Assembly: GCA_017476005.1 (NCBI GenBank)
Contig: JAFVEM010000007.1
Span: forward strand, 1-56,682
Source of the DNA: Selenomonadaceae bacterium
Lineage (GTDB): Bacteria > Bacillota > Negativicutes > Selenomonadales > Selenomonadaceae
DNA: 56,682 nt
Reading direction: 5' to 3'
Position numbers and translations under genes: made by a program. Every line of letters begins with the position of its first letter. Position 1 is the first letter of the stretch. The notes beneath the pieces were generated by a model. That model had not been told where the DNA came from. It worked only from the letters and a program-made list of their open reading frames with translations, and ran no database searches. Below, piece after piece: positions 54,421 through 56,682 of the stretch.

Positions 54421-56469
54421 GTGAAGGAGTACAAGAGCGCCAATATCCGCAATGTGGCGGTGGTAGGACACGGCAAGACCGGCAAGACCAGCTTACTGGA
54501 AGCCTGCGCGTTTAATTCCGGCGCGGTGAAACGTCTGGGGAAGGTAGATGACGGCACGGGGCTGATGGACTACGAGCCGGAGGAAGAAAAACGCCGCATG
54601 ACCATCACCGATTCTTTGGCGGCGGTGGAGTGGCAGGATTTTAAACTTAATTTACTTGACACCCCGGGCTATCCCGATTTTGTAGGGGACGTGCGCGGCG
54701 CCATGACGGCGGCGGACAGCGCCCTCATTGTGATAGCGGCGCAAGCCGGCATCGAGGTGGAAACGGAAAAAATGTGGGCCATGGCGGAGGAAATGACCCT
54801 CCCCCGGGCTTTCTTCGTCAACAAAATGGACAGGGAACACGCGGATTTTTCCGGCGTGGTGGAAGAACTCAGAGTACGTTTCGGCCAAGGAGTAGTGCCG
54901 GTGCAAGTCCCCATTGGCAAAGAAGCCGCCTTCCAAGGGGTAGCCGACCTCTTATCCTTGCGCATGAAAATCGTGCGCCACGAGGAGGACGAAATCCCGG
55001 AATATGTAAAACCTGAGGTAGAAGCGGCGCGACAGGAGCTTATCGAAGCCGTGGCGGAATTTAACGGGGAGCTTTTGGAAAAGTACATCGAAGGCGCGGA
55101 AATCACCGAAACGGAAGTGGCGGCGGCCTTAATCGAAGGCATCCAAGCCGGAAAAATTTTCCCCGTGTTCTGCGGATCCGCTTTGAAAAACGCCGGTATC
55201 AAAAAACTCATGAGCGGCATGGTGGAGTACCTGCCATCCCCCTACTTCAAAGTTTCTTTGGGGGTGCATCCCGACACCGAAGACCTGTTGGAACGCAAGA
55301 CGGAAGATTCTTTCTCGGCGCAGGTCTTTAAGACCATTGTGGATCCCTTTGTGGGTCGCCTGTCCTTCCTCAGAATCCTTTCCGGGGATATGAGAGGAGA
55401 CGGCAATTATTACAACGCCAATCGCAAGGCAACAGAGCGCATCGGCGGCATCTATACCATGCTGGGCAAGCAACAAATAAATCTAAACATCGCCCACGCG
55501 GGGGACATTGTGGTGGCGCCGAAGCTCCAAGACACCAAAACCGGGGATACCCTGTGCGACAAAAACGATCCCATTCGCTACGAAGCCATAACCTATCCCG
55601 AGGCCATGCTGGCTATGGCGGTGAGCGCCAAGAAAAAAGGCGACGAAGATAAAGTTTTCGGGGCGCTCGCCAAGCAACGGGAGGAGGATCCCACCCTCAT
55701 TATCGACAAGAACAAGGAAACCCGGGAAACGATTATTCGCGGCATCGGGGAAGTACATTTGGAGATTTTGGCAGAGAAACTCAAGCGCAAATTCGGGGTG
55801 GAAATGGCCTTAACCGAACCCAAAGTGGCTTACCGAGAAACCATTCGTAAGAGCGTCAAGGCGGAGGGCAAGCACAAAAAGCAAAGCGGCGGTCACGGAC
55901 AATACGGTCATGTGTGGCTGGAAATCAGCCCGCAAGCGCCGGGAGAAGGCAATTCCTTCAAGGAAACGATTTTCGGCGGCAGCGTCCCCCGGCAATACAT
56001 TCCGGCAGTGGAAAAAGGAACGACGGAAACTTTGGCGGAGGGTATTCTCGCCGGCTACCCGGTGGTAGATGTGGCGGTAAATCTCTACGACGGCTCTTAT
56101 CACTCCGTAGATTCCTCGGAGGCGGCCTTTAAAACCGCCACGGCCATCGCGCTACGCAAAGGGGTTATGGCGGCCAGTCCCGTTCTTTTGGAACCCATCG
56201 ACGAAATCACGGTAACGGCGCCGGAGTATTATATGGGTGATGTCATGGGGCAACTGAGCGCCAAGCGCGCCAAAATTCTCGGCAGTCACGGCAAGGGCAA
56301 GGACATGAGCGAAATAAAAGCCCACATCCCGGAAGCGGAGCTGTACCGTTACGCCACTCAACTTCGTTCCCAAACCCAAGGTCGCGGCTCCTATTCGTTA
56401 AAATTCGACCACTACGAGGTAATGCCGGACAGACTGGCGCAGAAAATTATCGAGGCCAAGGGCAAGTAA
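54421..56469 (+). CDS. Elongation factor G-like GTPase (EF-G type 2)
   Basis: 682 residues, translation-factor GTPase. G1 GHGKTGKTS (residues 16-24), G3 DTPGYPDF and G4 NKMD, followed by EF-G domains II-V (GHGQYGHVWLEI; the C-terminal DVMGQLSAKRAKILG). The G1 loop and the opening KSANIRNVAVVGHGKTGKTSL are typical of the second, FusA-like paralogue found in many Bacillota rather than of the principal EF-G encoded with rpsL/rpsG. GTG start at 54421 with an AAGGAGGG site. The precise role of this paralogue is not settled. Confidence 0.9.
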   Translation: MKEYKSANIRNVAVVGHGKTGKTSLLEACAFNSGAVKRLGKVDDGTGLMDYEPEEEKRRMTITDSLAAVEWQDFKLNLLDTPGYPDFVGDVRGAMTAADSALIVIAAQAGIEVETEKMWAMAEEMTLPRAFFVNKMDREHADFSGVVEELRVRFGQGVVPVQVPIGKEAAFQGVADLLSLRMKIVRHEEDEIPEYVKPEVEAARQELIEAVAEFNGELLEKYIEGAEITETEVAAALIEGIQAGKIFPVFCGSALKNAGIKKLMSGMVEYLPSPYFKVSLGVHPDTEDLLERKTEDSFSAQVFKTIVDPFVGRLSFLRILSGDMRGDGNYYNANRKATERIGGIYTMLGKQQINLNIAHAGDIVVAPKLQDTKTGDTLCDKNDPIRYEAITYPEAMLAMAVSAKKKGDEDKVFGALAKQREEDPTLIIDKNKETRETIIRGIGEVHLEILAEKLKRKFGVEMALTEPKVAYRETIRKSVKAEGKHKKQSGGHGQYGHVWLEISPQAPGEGNSFKETIFGGSVPRQYIPAVEKGTTETLAEGILAGYPVVDVAVNLYDGSYHSVDSSEAAFKTATAIALRKGVMAASPVLLEPIDEITVTAPEYYMGDVMGQLSAKRAKILGSHGKGKDMSEIKAHIPEAELYRYATQLRSQTQGRGSYSLKFDHYEVMPDRLAQKIIEAKGK

Positions 56470-56485
56470 AATTTAAGTCGAAACG

Positions 56486-56682
56486 GGGCTGTCGCACGAA
56501 GAAAAAATTCTTCGTGTGACAGCTCCATTCATCATTTAGACAATATTCCGAATTAATAATCCACTCTTTTGCTTAAAAATGAGTACACTAAATAAAGCGG
56601 CTAAATTGTCGCAAAAATAAATTTATTCAGTTGCTCCTTACGCCGCTATCGCCGCAGTAAATAAATGCCTATCCTCCTTACC
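56486..56682 (+). repeat. Dispersed ~200 bp intergenic repeat, copy B (cut by the window end)
   Basis: Inverted copy of 15163-15362. It starts with a long hairpin (about 56484-56526) 15 bases after the EF-G stop, followed by a more diverged middle and then the highly conserved ~100 bases to the window edge. The hairpin retains its pairing despite substitutions relative to copy A. What lies beyond 56682 is not visible. Confidence 0.85.

Overview
The window is a chromosomal segment of roughly 50% GC from an anaerobic member of the Bacillota. The mix of genes suggests a Negativicutes-type organism (Selenomonadales or Acidaminococcales): an archaeal-type split glutamate synthase with an ANTAR regulator, a DUF2232-gdpP pair, a CBS-domain pyrophosphatase, an M16C peptidase, a type-2 EF-G and a glycyl radical enzyme. 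That placement is inference, because there is no rRNA or other phylogenetic marker here. Nearly all promoters I could place are sigma-A type with 16-17 bp spacers.

Layout. 1-756 is the remnant of an acyltransferase. 773-11663 holds plus-strand housekeeping genes (tyrS, yebC, M16C peptidase, dapA, cstA, a membrane MutS-like ATPase), interrupted at 2025-3760 by an AT-rich three-gene cassette (two DUF488 proteins and a probable dual-OB protein). 11816-14797 is DUF2232-gdpP, which ends in what looks like the first codons of rplI followed by a synteny break, a possible recombinase fragment and a ~200 bp repeat. 15370-22087 (minus) is a nitrogen-assimilation operon: ANTAR regulator, ASCH-like protein and three glutamate synthase subunits. 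22321-26763 (plus) is a signalling triad: SpoIIE-type phosphatase, STAS protein, and a degenerate condensation domain fused to a cNMP-binding domain. Then come the CBS-pyrophosphatase, pcrA-ligA, metY (minus), an orphan lipoprotein solute-binding protein and a small protein with a double-glycine leader.

36263-47080 is a carbohydrate island. A LacI-controlled sucrose module (GH32 hydrolase and MFS symporter) has three operators spaced exactly 43 bp apart. Beside it is a glycyl-radical operon: a YbiW-like glycyl radical enzyme, an FSA-type aldolase and a YhhX-like oxidoreductase, with a DeoR regulator downstream, a divergent activase and an internally deleted ROK sugar kinase. By analogy to E. 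coli YbiW/FsaA, the operon should open 1,5-anhydrohexitol 6-phosphate to 1-deoxyfructose 6-phosphate and cleave that to glyceraldehyde 3-phosphate and hydroxyacetone.

47167-53531 (minus) is a translationally coupled pair that I cannot assign to a described system: a 1771-residue multidomain P-loop ATPase and a 350-residue partner. It is my best candidate for an undescribed conflict-type system. The window closes with hsp20, a type-2 EF-G and a second, inverted copy of the ~200 bp repeat seen at 15163-15362. A family of GC-rich palindromic repeats (GGGGCTTTGCCCC type) is scattered through the intergenic regions.
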